Shown here piece by piece: positions 35,593 through 44,908 of a DNA stretch of 64,000 nt. Numbering within the stretch: position 1 is the first letter of the stretch; each line of letters opens with the position of its first letter. Origin of the DNA: Betaproteobacteria bacterium (lineage in GTDB: Bacteria; Bdellovibrionota_B; Oligoflexia; Silvanigrellales; Silvanigrellaceae); contig VGHE01000003.1 of the NCBI GenBank assembly GCA_016868315.1, forward strand, positions 62,001-126,000. The letters are read 5' to 3'. The notes under the pieces were generated by a model. The model worked only from the letters and a program-made list of their open reading frames with translations. It was not told the origin of the DNA and made no database searches. A program made the position numbers and the translations under genes.

Positions 35593-36768
35593 ATGCTGGG
35601 ACATCGCGACGCAGAGAACACAGTGGGAGTGCTATTTGGTGGCCGCTCTTCAGAACATGAAATCTCACTCCGCTCAGCTGTCTTCATTCTTAAACAGATG
35701 CCCAAGCAGTATCGTATCATTCCCATCGGCCTGCGCCGCGATGGCTCCTGCGTCAGCCTCGAGGGAACCTTTTCGAGCGATGACTTCAAAGACGTTGAGC
35801 CAGCCGATCTTGCGGATATGATTGCAGGTCGGCGTTTGCGAACACTTCCCAAAGCAAACTTGGTTGAAAGCCTGATTCTACCCTTCAGAACAGAAACACT
35901 CTCAACCCTTCCTGAATACCAGGTGCGCCTTCTGAACTTGGAAGCTGGGGTTTTCTTCCCAGTGCTTCATGGGCCAAATGGCGAAGATGGCAGACTCCAA
36001 GGGGTCTTCGAAATGGCAGAGGTCGCATATGTCGGGTGTGACATTCGCTCGAGCGTTATTGGAATCGACAAACACCTGCAAAAGGTTCTGGCTAAGCAGA
36101 ACGGCATTCATGTTGCAAAATACGAACTCGTTGAATTGGAAGATTGGCAGAGTCATGCATCGCGGGTCATTGAGCGGGTGCGGAACAATATTGGCTTCCC
36201 CTGTTTTGTTAAGCCCAATTCACTCGGCTCGGCTGTGGGCGTGAACCGAGCCAAAGATGAGGGTGAGCTCTCACGCTATGTTAACGAAGCTCTGGCTTTC
36301 GACGACAAGGCGCTCATTGAAGAACCCATGACCGGTACCGAGGTGGAGTGTGCCTTCTTAGGAACCGGGGTGCACCCGCGCATCACCGTCGCGGGCGAGA
36401 TTGCTCCGAAGGATTTCTATTCCTACGAGGCCAAGTACCAGGCCGCCGATGGTGCTGAACAATTCATCCCAGCGCGCCTCGACCCAAGGCGCATGGAAGA
36501 GCTGCGGGGGCTCGCAGGCAAACTCGCGCGAGCATTCTCCCTGGCTGGTCTCTCGCGTCTTGATTTTTGGAATTGCACCAAAACGGGGCGTTTTGTATTC
36601 AACGAAGTGAACACTTTGCCTGGCCTGACCTCTATTAGTATGTTCCCTAAGCTGTGGGAGTACGAGGGAGTCCTTGGACCACAGTGGATTTCCGAGCTCG
36701 TCGAGGGCGCGAAGGAACGGCGCACCCAGATGCTCACGAGGCAGTTTGGAATCACTGCCAAATCCTGA
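35593..36768 (+). CDS. ddl: D-alanine--D-alanine ligase
   Basis: 391 residues from ATG 35593. ATP-grasp enzyme joining two D-alanines for the peptidoglycan stem. N-terminal signature VGVLFGGRSSEHEISL, then VFFPVLHGPNGEDGRLQG, the ATP-grasp KPNSLGSAVGVN, and the metal/product site FNEVNTLPGLTSISMFPKLWE. The open frame runs back to 35500 but homology begins right after this ATG. Slightly longer than E. coli DdlB because of an insert around 60-110. Divergent from the M17 peptidase; the start region is unusual (see G9 run). Confidence 0.94.
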   Translation: MLGHRDAENTVGVLFGGRSSEHEISLRSAVFILKQMPKQYRIIPIGLRRDGSCVSLEGTFSSDDFKDVEPADLADMIAGRRLRTLPKANLVESLILPFRTETLSTLPEYQVRLLNLEAGVFFPVLHGPNGEDGRLQGVFEMAEVAYVGCDIRSSVIGIDKHLQKVLAKQNGIHVAKYELVELEDWQSHASRVIERVRNNIGFPCFVKPNSLGSAVGVNRAKDEGELSRYVNEALAFDDKALIEEPMTGTEVECAFLGTGVHPRITVAGEIAPKDFYSYEAKYQAADGAEQFIPARLDPRRMEELRGLAGKLARAFSLAGLSRLDFWNCTKTGRFVFNEVNTLPGLTSISMFPKLWEYEGVLGPQWISELVEGAKERRTQMLTRQFGITAKS

Positions 36769-36881
36769 ACCACTAAACATTGAAAAGTAAATTGAGATCA
36801 GTTATCGAGGGCGGGTGTTTTGGGCTCCTTCGGGAGGCTCAGCGATCTCTCCCATCATTCTTGTATGGAAGTTAGACAATT

Positions 36882-38999
36882 ATGGCGACCACAGGCAAAG
36901 ACCTCTCCATTGTTCGCAATATTGGTATCTCAGCTCACATTGACTCCGGAAAGACTACTCTTTCTGAGCGTATCCTGTTCTATACGGGCAAGATTCACAA
37001 AATTGAGGAAGTGAAGGGCAAGTCCGGCGTGGGTGCCACCATGGACTTCATGGAACTCGAGCGCGAGAAGGGCATCACGATTCAGTCTGCTGCAACCTTC
37101 TGCCAGTGGAACCAATTCGAAATCAACCTCATTGACACCCCCGGACACGTGGACTTCACCATTGAAGTTGAGCGCGCACTCCGCGTTCTCGACGGCGCCG
37201 TTCTGGTTCTCTGCTCGGTGGCCGGCGTGCAATCGCAGTCCATCACGGTCGACCGCCAGATGCGCCGTTACAACGTTCCACGCATCGCGTTCATCAACAA
37301 AATGGACCGCGCCGGCGCGAACCCATACCGCGTTTGCGAACAGCTGCGCGAGAAGCTCAACCACAACGCATGGATGATCAACATCCCAATTGGCGCTGAA
37401 GACCAATTCAAAGGCGTAGTTGACCTCATCACTATGAAGGCCAACTTCTACGACGGGTCCAACGGCGAGAAAATCCGCGTTGAAGACATCCCTGCAGAAA
37501 TGGTCGACATCGCTCACACCAAGCGCAACGACCTGCTCGGCGCTCTGGCCGACTTCGACGACAACCTGGCCGAGAAATACCTCGCAGAAGAAGCTATTTC
37601 TGAGCAAGAAATCCGCACAGTTCTGCGCAAGGCTACACTTTCTCTGGATTTCACTCCCGTCATGTGCGGCTCTGCATTCAAGAACAAGGGTGTGCAGAAC
37701 CTTCTCGACGCAGTGGGCTTCTACCTGCCCAACCCAACTGAAGTTGAGAACACCGCATTCAATCAGGATAAAAACGAAGAGAAATTCGTTATCAAGAACG
37801 ATCCAAACGGCCCACTTGCAATGCTTGCATTCAAGCTTGAAGACGGACGTTTCGGTCAGCTGACTTACATGCGCATCTACTCAGGTACTATCCGCAAGGG
37901 TGACACCATTCTGAACGTTAACAGTGACAAAAAGGTCAAGGTTCCACGTTTGGTGCGCATGAACGCAAACGAAATGGTCGAGTGCGAAGAAGCGGTGGCT
38001 GGCGATATCGTGGCCATGTTTGGTGTTGAGTGTGCCTCGGGTGAAAGCTTCACCGATGGCATCGTGCGCTACACCATGTCGTCGATCTTCGTTCCCAACG
38101 CGGTTATCTCTCTCGCAGTTGCTCCTAAGGATAAGTCTGCCCAGGCAAACTTCTCGAAGGCGCTCAACCGCTTCACCAAGGAAGACCCAACCTTCCGCGT
38201 TCACCGCGACGAAGAATCGGGCGAAACTATCATTTCCGGTATGGGCGAGCTTCACCTCGAAATCTACGTCGAGCGTATGAAGCGCGAATTCAACTGCGAA
38301 TGTATTGTTGGTAAGCCTCAGGTGAACTTCCGTGAAACAATCGGTGGTCGCGCTGAAATCAACTACACCCACAAAAAGCAGTCCGGTGGTTCGGGTCAGT
38401 TTGCGCGTATCATTGGCTTCTTGGAGCCCATCGCCCCCGATGAAGCTGGTGTTATTAAGCCATACGAATTTGCCGACGAAACCGTTGGTGGTTCTATTCC
38501 ACGTCAGTACATTCCTGCGTGTGACAAGGGCTTTATTGAGCAAATGCGAACCGGTCAGTTGGTCGGCGCTCAAGTCACCGGCGTGAAGATTGTTGTCAAC
38601 GACGGTCTGCACCACCCTGTCGACTCTTCGGAAATGGCGTTCAAGATCTGTGCGATGGCCGCTTTCCGCGAATCGTATTTGAATGCGAAACCCACGATCC
38701 TCGAGCCTATCATGAAGGTTGGTATCGAAGGACCAGAAGAGTTCCAGGGAACTATGATGGGTCTCATCAGCCAGCGCCGCGGTATGCTGACCGGCTCTTC
38801 GAGCAACGGCGGCTACGCGCAAATTGAAGCTGAAGTCCCGCTGAGCGAAATGTTCGGCTTCTCGACCGACCTCCGCTCCGGTACGCAGGGCAAGGGCGAA
38901 TTCTCGATGGAATTCCACAAGTACGCCCCAGTACCCAAGAACGTTCAGGACGAAATGATCGAGAAGTACAAAGCGAAGCGCGCTGCCGAGAACAAGTAA
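36882..38999 (+). CDS. fusA: Elongation factor G, spd/mitochondrial EFG1 type
   Basis: 705 residues. Translocase GTPase on the ribosome: P-loop AHIDSGKTT, switch [31 protein letters not shown], plus domains [15 protein letters not shown] and GITIQSAAT follow the form found in mitochondrial EFG1 and its spirochaete/planctomycete/delta-proteobacterial relatives rather than E. coli FusA (HIDAGKTTTTER). Codons are strongly biased to C-ending forms (aac, ttc, atc), unlike neighbours, consistent with very high expression. Not in a str operon; no rpsL, rpsG or tuf nearby. The next gene begins two bases after the stop. Confidence 0.95.
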   Translation: MATTGKDLSIVRNIGISAHIDSGKTTLSERILFYTGKIHKIEEVKGKSGVGATMDFMELEREKGITIQSAATFCQWNQFEINLIDTPGHVDFTIEVERALRVLDGAVLVLCSVAGVQSQSITVDRQMRRYNVPRIAFINKMDRAGANPYRVCEQLREKLNHNAWMINIPIGAEDQFKGVVDLITMKANFYDGSNGEKIRVEDIPAEMVDIAHTKRNDLLGALADFDDNLAEKYLAEEAISEQEIRTVLRKATLSLDFTPVMCGSAFKNKGVQNLLDAVGFYLPNPTEVENTAFNQDKNEEKFVIKNDPNGPLAMLAFKLEDGRFGQLTYMRIYSGTIRKGDTILNVNSDKKVKVPRLVRMNANEMVECEEAVAGDIVAMFGVECASGESFTDGIVRYTMSSIFVPNAVISLAVAPKDKSAQANFSKALNRFTKEDPTFRVHRDEESGETIISGMGELHLEIYVERMKREFNCECIVGKPQVNFRETIGGRAEINYTHKKQSGGSGQFARIIGFLEPIAPDEAGVIKPYEFADETVGGSIPRQYIPACDKGFIEQMRTGQLVGAQVTGVKIVVNDGLHHPVDSSEMAFKICAMAAFRESYLNAKPTILEPIMKVGIEGPEEFQGTMMGLISQRRGMLTGSSSNGGYAQIEAEVPLSEMFGFSTDLRSGTQGKGEFSMEFHKYAPVPKNVQDEMIEKYKAKRAAENK

Positions 39000-39001
39000 C
39001 A

Positions 39002-39463
39002 ATGACGCTTGTTTCTTCGGAACTTGTCGAGGGAATGAATCAACTGCTGCAGGTGCTGACAACAGCCCTGCAGCAGTTGCGCGTTCACAGGGCAAAAACT
39101 CGAGTTTGGGGCTACCAACGTTTGCACGAACTGCTCACGGCTCAGTCTTCGAAAATCTCCGATTTTCAGGACGCGCTGCTCACGCGGCTGTTGGTCATGG
39201 ATGCGCACGTCGACCTGCAGAATGTAGGGCGCCTTCGCATCGGCCAGACCGTTGAAGATATCCTGGCAAGCGAACGTGGCTTGGCACTTGAAAGTGTCCA
39301 GCTCTGCCAGCGACTTCATGAAATGACCCGGCTCGACGTCGCGACACGTGTTCTCCTCGAAAAAATCGCCCTGGCGGAAGACGAAAGACTCCAGAGCTAC
39401 GATCAAAGCCTTGAGCTCATTCGGCAACTCGGAACTCCCCAGTTTCTTTCCACCCGATGCTGA
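39002..39463 (+). CDS. Bacterioferritin-like protein lacking most ferroxidase ligands
   Basis: 153 residues, full bacterioferritin length. The similarity is clear in the second half: LQNVGRLRIGQTVEDILASERGLALESV.. and SLELIRQLG match the usual LGxLxIGE.VxEML..DLALE and LELI..IG. By my alignment the ferroxidase ligands E18, E51, H54 and H130 of E. coli Bfr are replaced by L19, I52, F55 and R129; only E97 and E126 remain, and the haem Met52 is Ser53. It should keep the four-helix fold but not oxidise iron. Begins two bases after fusA, so it rides on a very highly expressed transcript. Confidence 0.78.
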   Translation: MTLVSSELVEGMNQLLQVLTTALQQLRVHRAKTRVWGYQRLHELLTAQSSKISDFQDALLTRLLVMDAHVDLQNVGRLRIGQTVEDILASERGLALESVQLCQRLHEMTRLDVATRVLLEKIALAEDERLQSYDQSLELIRQLGTPQFLSTRC

Positions 39464-39478
39464 TGCTCTGGAGGTAGG

Positions 39479-40951
39479 GTGACCATGCAAAATCCCGCAC
39501 TCCCTTTTTTCCTGTTGCCGTTCTTCATGATGTCCGGTGTTGCTCTGCAGACCGCCGGTGTTTACCTGTGCCTTGTTTTGTGGGTGTTTGTCCGCGGACA
39601 GAGTGTCGGCTTTGCATCTCACAGAGCCATTCTAAGCACAGCCTCGCTGCTGGCGGTGGCCTACCTTATCCCCATTGTTTTTCAATCGATTTTGGCAACG
39701 AGTATAAACCCGCTGCAGTACTGCTTTGTTGATCCGCCTCGGGTTCTCGATTGCAAAGTCACTTTGAAAACCTGGTTGAAAAGCCCAGTAAGCTCACTTT
39801 TCATCGGCTTGGCTTTCGGCTGGACTCTTTTCGTTCTCACGCACAAAAAATCTGCTCGCCCCACTCAGGCACAGGCCGTTGCCGGCTTGAATGTGCTCAG
39901 TGACGATGTCCAAAGAGTGCGTGGCTTTTCGCGCGGACTTTTGTACGCAACGCTCATTTTCTTTGCCTACTGTCTTTATCAGCACCTGACTGGGTTCAGT
40001 GCTCTGCTCAAAACCAAAATCCTCGCCGATGAACACCGCATGCCCAATGGCACGTGGCGTGTGTTTGGATTTTACGGACATCCACTGTCGTTGGCCGGTG
40101 CATGCCTCATCTGGAGCTCAATGGCTCTCTTTGGTTTGTGTACCGAAGTCCGCAGCCGTGGCGCGCAAGCATCAGGCTTGAGCCTCCAGGGCTGGGCTAT
40201 TGTGGCTCTGCTTCAATCTGCACTGGTCTACATGAGCGGTGGTCGCATGGCTCTTGCCGTGCTGGCGGTGCTTTGGCTCTTTTTTGCTTTGGCTGTTGCT
40301 GTCGGGGTACTTATTCCACGTTTTGCAACCAGCAAAAAAACAAAGCATTTGGTGCAAACTTTGCTTGGTGCCTCTGCACTTTCGACCATTGCCGCACTGG
40401 CTTGGGCTCTCTCTTCCGGCATCATTCAAAACTGGGCCGAGAAAATTTTCTCGCGTGGTTTGGGTGGCGGAACCTTGGGGCAAGGCCCTCTCGGCGACCG
40501 CGAACTCTTCTGGCAAGTTTATCTCGCGATGTGGCGCGATTCACCGCTGGTGGGGCAAGGCTACTTTGCTGTCGAGCATGGGCTCCGCACAGAATACTAC
40601 CTGCGTGAAGGTCTTGCCTCGCTGCGCGATAAATTCAACGCCCACAACATCTTCCTCGAAATTCTCGGATTAACCGGAGTCTTGGGACTGCTCTCTTATT
40701 TGGTTGTCTGTGTGTTGCTTGGATTGAACATGAAGGTTCTGGCGGGGCGTTCCCCCCAGCGACGATTCATACTGGGTTCACTGGTCTTTGCATTCCTTGC
40801 GAATTTGTTGCACGGCCTGACCCAGAACACTTTTTTCGATTCAGCTCTCACAACCTGTTACCTCGCTCTTGTAGGTGTTCTGGTTGTTCCGCCGTTGAAG
40901 CAGAAAAGTGCAGAGTCCTCACCTTCATCAATGAATTTTAAGAATCAATGA
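39479..40951 (+). CDS. O-antigen ligase/polymerase-like membrane protein
   Basis: 490 residues, about 11-12 membrane helices. The large soluble loop with RVFGFYGHPLSLAGACLIW and the later DRELFWQVYLAMWRDSPLVGQGYFAVEH, then FNAHNIFLEILGLTGVLGLLSYL, are the pattern of the Wzy/WaaL family (PF04932), enzymes that polymerise or ligate O-antigen or other surface glycans on the periplasmic face. GTG 39479 (or ATG 39485) follows GGAGG. No other glycan genes adjoin, so ligase versus polymerase is undecided. Overlaps the next gene by ATGA. Confidence 0.82.
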   Translation: MTMQNPALPFFLLPFFMMSGVALQTAGVYLCLVLWVFVRGQSVGFASHRAILSTASLLAVAYLIPIVFQSILATSINPLQYCFVDPPRVLDCKVTLKTWLKSPVSSLFIGLAFGWTLFVLTHKKSARPTQAQAVAGLNVLSDDVQRVRGFSRGLLYATLIFFAYCLYQHLTGFSALLKTKILADEHRMPNGTWRVFGFYGHPLSLAGACLIWSSMALFGLCTEVRSRGAQASGLSLQGWAIVALLQSALVYMSGGRMALAVLAVLWLFFALAVAVGVLIPRFATSKKTKHLVQTLLGASALSTIAALAWALSSGIIQNWAEKIFSRGLGGGTLGQGPLGDRELFWQVYLAMWRDSPLVGQGYFAVEHGLRTEYYLREGLASLRDKFNAHNIFLEILGLTGVLGLLSYLVVCVLLGLNMKVLAGRSPQRRFILGSLVFAFLANLLHGLTQNTFFDSALTTCYLALVGVLVVPPLKQKSAESSPSSMNFKNQ

Positions 40952-42204
40952 TGCGAGAAGCGCTTTCATCGCGCCTCTCATTTGCCCTATCTGTTGCTCT
41001 GCTGTGCGCTCTGCTGGGTGCAATTTTCAATCATGGCCTCGATGCTGTTATAGGTTTTCACCGTGCGCATCCTTGGTGCGTGTGGCTACTTCCCATCGTA
41101 TTGATGCTCACTCTTTTTCTTGAAAATCGTCTTGCAGCTTACACATCTCAAACAGAAGAACAGAGTGACCAGCGCCCAGTCAACACCGAAACACTGCACA
41201 GCCGATGGTTTGGTTTTCTGTTGGTTCCACTCACCTGGATGTCTCACCTGGGTGGAGCATCGGTTGGGCGCGAAAGTGTGGCTGCGCGCTTGGGTCGCTC
41301 CATAGCATTCGAACTCAAGCTTTTTCCTTGGCTCCCTTTCAGCCGGATTGATGACCTCCTCGCTGCACGTATTGGTGTGGCCTGCGGGTTTGCTACGGTT
41401 TTCGGTTCTCCGTTTGCCGGTGCAATATTCGCACTGGAATCGTTGCACAGTGTGCGTTCTGCAAGCGAGTTTTCAAATACATTGAATCAGGATGATGAAC
41501 AGACGGGATGGAAATTCAAAAATAATTTAATGCACCTTTTGCTGTGCCTTGTACCTGCTTGGATTGCGCATCTATCTGCAACTCAAATACTCGCTGTTCA
41601 GCATCCGGAGTTTCCGATTGGCACATTTCAGTTCAACGGAGTTTTTATCCTCTTTCATGCGACACTCTTTATCGCCACCGGCGTGACTTGGCTTGTTTAC
41701 AAAAACCTCTCTGAATTTTTCCAGCAAATTTTTGCGTCGCAGTTGTTTTCTAGGCTCTGGGTTCTTTTCTTTGCAGCCTGTGCGCTCTCCGTGCTGCTCT
41801 CCTTAAATACTTTTGCTCCATACAAAAACCTTGGAACGGATTTCATTCAGGGTTCTCTTGCCTCACACGCGTCTCCAAAAACAATTCAAAATTGGGACTG
41901 GCTGCTCAAATCCCTCTTCACAACCCTTTGTCTTGGATTGGGCTTCCGAGGCGGTGCGGTCACACCATTGCTGTCAATTGGTGTGCTGATGGCTGTGCCC
42001 ATCGGGGCACTATTTGGGGTTGCGGCTCCATTTGCAGCGGCATCGGGTTACGCCGTGATGTTCAGCGCCATTATGAACATGCCGTTCACCGGTGCTGTTC
42101 TTGCGTTGGAGACTTTTGGTTTTAATGGCGGTCTAGGCGCTATGACTCTGTGTCTTGTGGCTGGTCTGATTTTTTCCAGATTGTCAGCCCCTCTCTCAAA
42201 ATAG
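40948..42204 (+). CDS. ClC-family chloride channel/antiporter
   Basis: 418 residues, about ten membrane segments. ClC signatures: HLGGASVGRESVAARLG (selectivity-filter motif with the gating-type Glu retained as GRES rather than GREGP), GVACGFATVFGSPFAGAIFALE, and GLGFRGGAVTPLLSIGVLM. Slightly short for the family. The gating Glu suggests a Cl-/H+ exchanger or a F-/Cl- variant; this cannot be settled by eye. Coupled to the upstream ligase-like gene by ATGA. The last 65 bases overlap the 3' end of the convergent MNT gene. Confidence 0.87.
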   Translation: MMREALSSRLSFALSVALLCALLGAIFNHGLDAVIGFHRAHPWCVWLLPIVLMLTLFLENRLAAYTSQTEEQSDQRPVNTETLHSRWFGFLLVPLTWMSHLGGASVGRESVAARLGRSIAFELKLFPWLPFSRIDDLLAARIGVACGFATVFGSPFAGAIFALESLHSVRSASEFSNTLNQDDEQTGWKFKNNLMHLLLCLVPAWIAHLSATQILAVQHPEFPIGTFQFNGVFILFHATLFIATGVTWLVYKNLSEFFQQIFASQLFSRLWVLFFAACALSVLLSLNTFAPYKNLGTDFIQGSLASHASPKTIQNWDWLLKSLFTTLCLGLGFRGGAVTPLLSIGVLMAVPIGALFGVAAPFAAASGYAVMFSAIMNMPFTGAVLALETFGFNGGLGAMTLCLVAGLIFSRLSAPLSK

Positions 42205-42544
42205 CTGCTTTCAGTGCCTCTGGCGCCTCGTTCCAATCAACGGCATCGATATCCAAAAGCGTGTTTGCCTTCTCTGGAAGGTCGAGAGAAAATCTAAGCC
42301 ACTCTGTTCTTTTTCCCGTCGGAAACTTAAAGCACAAATCCCAATCAGATAACGGACGCTCATCACCACGAGCGCGGGAACCAAAAACAATGAGTTCTTC
42401 GAGCGCAATGCTCGCTCTTGCTTGGAAAACTATTTCCTTCAAAAAAAGGGGCAAAAAATCAAACCTTTGACCCACCGGAATAGTCTTCAAATCTTTCAAA
42501 GTCACATGAGAGCTGAGCTTCAGGGAACCGTGATGTTTATTCAT
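42140..42544 (-). CDS. MntA-like nucleotidyltransferase antitoxin
   Basis: 134 residues. MNT nucleotidyltransferase with GSRARG (G55-S56) and DWD (D67, D69), a complete GSx10DxD motif. In HepT/MntA pairs this enzyme AMPylates a Tyr of the toxin and so silences it. The start overlaps the stop of the HEPN gene (ATGA at 42541-42544). Here the substrate gene comes first, as in HI0074/HI0073. The 3' end runs 65 bases into the ClC gene on the other strand, an unusually long convergent overlap. Confidence 0.88.
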   Translation of the reverse strand: MNKHHGSLKLSSHVTLKDLKTIPVGQRFDFLPLFLKEIVFQARASIALEELIVFGSRARGDERPLSDWDLCFKFPTGKRTEWLRFSLDLPEKANTLLDIDAVDWNEAPEALKAAILREGLTIWKKSDQPQDTES

Positions 42545-42939
42545 GGAGCCTCTGTTTGTAACTCTTCTTTTAATTTATCCAAAAGTCTCTGAAACTCTTT
42601 GACGTAGAGGTTTTTCATGCGCGCAATCATTTCTGGCAGATAATCTGTCGAGTACGTGTGCGCGGTGGTGTTGCGATCTTTCTGCAGAGAGAGCCACAAG
42701 GGCTCGTCAACAATAAGACCCACCTTGAGGGCGTTGCGGATTGCATCGCGTGGAGACACAGACTCTAATCCACGTGACTCGGTGTAACTCTTCATAGACT
42801 TCAAAGAAAGTTCGTAGGTGTACTCGAATGCCTTTACGAAAGCTGCTTTGGGCATATTCTCTTCAAGATTCTCTCGAGAAAATTCTTCAAAAGTCCGCAA
42901 TGCTTTACCCAGGGCAACGAGTCTTTCATTTAATTTCAT
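42541..42939 (-). CDS. HepT-like HEPN toxin / nucleotidyltransferase substrate-binding protein
   Basis: 132 residues of the PF08780 (HI0074-like) family, four-helix bundle. Carries RNTTAHTY with R89, H94 and Y96: the HEPN RNase motif RNxxxH and, in full, the RX4HXY motif in which the Tyr is the AMPylation target of MntA. FEYTYELSLKSMKSYTE and SPRDAIRNALKVGLI are also family-typical. Promoter lies in the short AT-rich gap before ggt. Most likely the toxin of a type VII toxin-antitoxin pair. Confidence 0.88.
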   Translation of the reverse strand: MKLNERLVALGKALRTFEEFSRENLEENMPKAAFVKAFEYTYELSLKSMKSYTESRGLESVSPRDAIRNALKVGLIVDEPLWLSLQKDRNTTAHTYSTDYLPEMIARMKNLYVKEFQRLLDKLKEELQTEAP

Positions 42940-43067
42940 GATTCACCCACATCGAAAACTCATACCCGAGAAACTTATTATGCTCTTGTGTAAACATGAA
43001 GAGCAAATAGAGTACTTATCATGAGATTAAACTAAAAATTAAAAGAACGAAATGGAAGTTATAGCCT

Positions 43068-44840
43068 ATGTCGTTGACCCTCCTGCGCCACAAATTTGCG
43101 CTCAGCTTGTTCCCACTTTCTTGCTCCAGTTATGCAATTTTTATTCTCATTTTGATGCCTCAGGTGCAGGCCTCGGTGCAAATCGGACCACAGGAAAGTG
43201 TTCGGTTCGCCCGGGAAGGCACGCGGGGAATGGTGGTTGCCGACGACCAGCAGGCAGCGGAGTGGGGGGCAACTCCCCTGCGCAAAGGCGGCAACGCCAT
43301 CGACGCAGCGGTTGCCACAGGCTTTGCTCTAGCAGTGACGAGACCACACTATGCAGCTCTGGGCGGAGGCGGCTTTTTGGTCTTTTGCCCTGCACCCCGC
43401 AACGGTCAACCAAAGCAATGTCAGGTGATTGATTTTCGCGAGAAAGCGCCGGCATTAGCTCACCGCGACATGTATTTGCGCAACGGTAAAGCGGACACTC
43501 AAGTCTCACAAAATGGGGCTTTGGCCTCCGGAGTTCCTGGAGTCACCGCAGGACTTCTTTTAGCGCTTGAAAAATACGGAACACGCCCGCGCAAAGAAAT
43601 TCTGGCCGAGCCTATTCGCCTTGCCCGCAAGGGAATTCGCTTCAGCACAAATACAGAACAAGCGCTGCGTAGCCGCTGAGCCTCTATGAATCCAGAGGCG
43701 AAGCTCGTTTTCAGTTGTGCACGGGAAAATCAAGAGCACTGTAAAGTGGGAGATACACTGCGCCAAGAGGATCTTGCGCGTGTGCTTGAAGCTATTACCA
43801 AACGAGGAAAAAGAGGCTTTTACGAGGGCGTCGTTGCGCAAAAGTTAGTTCAGGGACTGCGTGCCTCAGGGGGAATCATGTCCCTCAAAGATCTGGCTCA
43901 GTACGCTCCGGCAGAGCGAATCCCTGTGCGGGGAGAATTTCAAAACCACGAAATCATCACCATGCCGCCCCCATCTTCGGGTGGTGCAGTGCTCGTGCAA
44001 ATGCTCGAGTACATGAAACGTGCAGGTGAACAGAAGCTCCTGAATAAAGGTTTTGCCTCTGTAGATGCTTTGCGTGCCCAGATTCATGCCATGTCGCTTG
44101 CTTTTGCTGAACGCGCCGAACACATGGGCGACAGCGATTTCTGGCCTGTCCCACTCGATATACTTTTGTCTGCACAGTACCTCGATGAGCGCTGGAAGAC
44201 TTTTCAGCCTGGCAAAGCCAACTTGCCGGAGGGCTCGGGCTTCCAATCGCCTGAGAAACTTCAAACAACCCACTTCTCTGTGATTGATGCAGAGGGCAAT
44301 GCTGTGGCCGTAACCGTAACGGTGAACGGCAATTTTGGCTCCGCTTTTGTTCCGCCCGGAACCGGTGTGGTTATGAACAACCAAATGGACGACTTCAGCA
44401 CGCAGCCAGGAGTTCCAAATCTCTTTGGTTTGGTGGGGGGTGAAGCCAATGCCATTGCACCCAACAAACGGCCTCTAAGCTCAATGAGCCCAACCATTGT
44501 CCGCAGCAAAAATGGAGTTGTGAAAGTCGTATTGGGTGCGGCTGGCGGGCCAAGAATCATCACATCTGTATTTCAAACAGTTCTCAATCGTCTTCAGTTT
44601 GAAATGCCGCTTGTGGATGCGGTGAGTGCTGCGCGGATTCATCATCAATGGAAGCCACAAACAGTGCGATTTGAACGCAACGGCCTGCCTGCCGAAACGT
44701 TGGAGCAACTAAAAGCATTGGGTTACACTCTCGAGGCCAGCAACGGCCTCGCAGTGATTCATGCCCTCGAGCGGACTTCGGATGGAAGAGTGGTTGGAGT
44801 TCCCGATCCACGCGGAGAAGGCTTTGCAGCTGCGGAGTGA
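43068..44840 (+). pseudogene. ggt: Gamma-glutamyltransferase interrupted by in-frame TGA
   Basis: Periplasmic enzyme cleaving the gamma-glutamyl bond of glutathione. With read-through it has 590 residues: signal peptide ending near VQA, the large-subunit start (GMVVADDQQAAEWGATPLRKGGNAIDAAVATGFAL), and the autoprocessing nucleophile T400 in QTTHFSV, with NNQMDDFS and NKRPLSSMSPTIV. TGA at 43677-43679 (codon 204) interrupts the frame after QALRSR; the same frame resumes with intact family sequence. The upstream part cannot be active. The downstream part has the nucleophile and an ATG at 43686 but no signal peptide or good ribosome site. Recent nonsense mutation (or base error) inferred. Confidence 0.9.
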
Positions 44841-44908
44841 TCAGAAGCGTTAGGGATAAGAAAAGCTGGGTTTCGGGTCATCTGATGCACGGGTGATGAT
44901 TCAAAGCG

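Noticed and set aside
36805-36840. Hairpin with TTCG loop upstream of fusA
   Set aside because: Short and imperfect stem, no T-run; could be a leader structure or chance, not strong enough to annotate.
37881-39095. 404-codon open frame antisense to fusA
   Set aside because: A by-product of the strong codon bias of fusA; residue composition is the mirror of EF-G codons and there is no domain or start signal.
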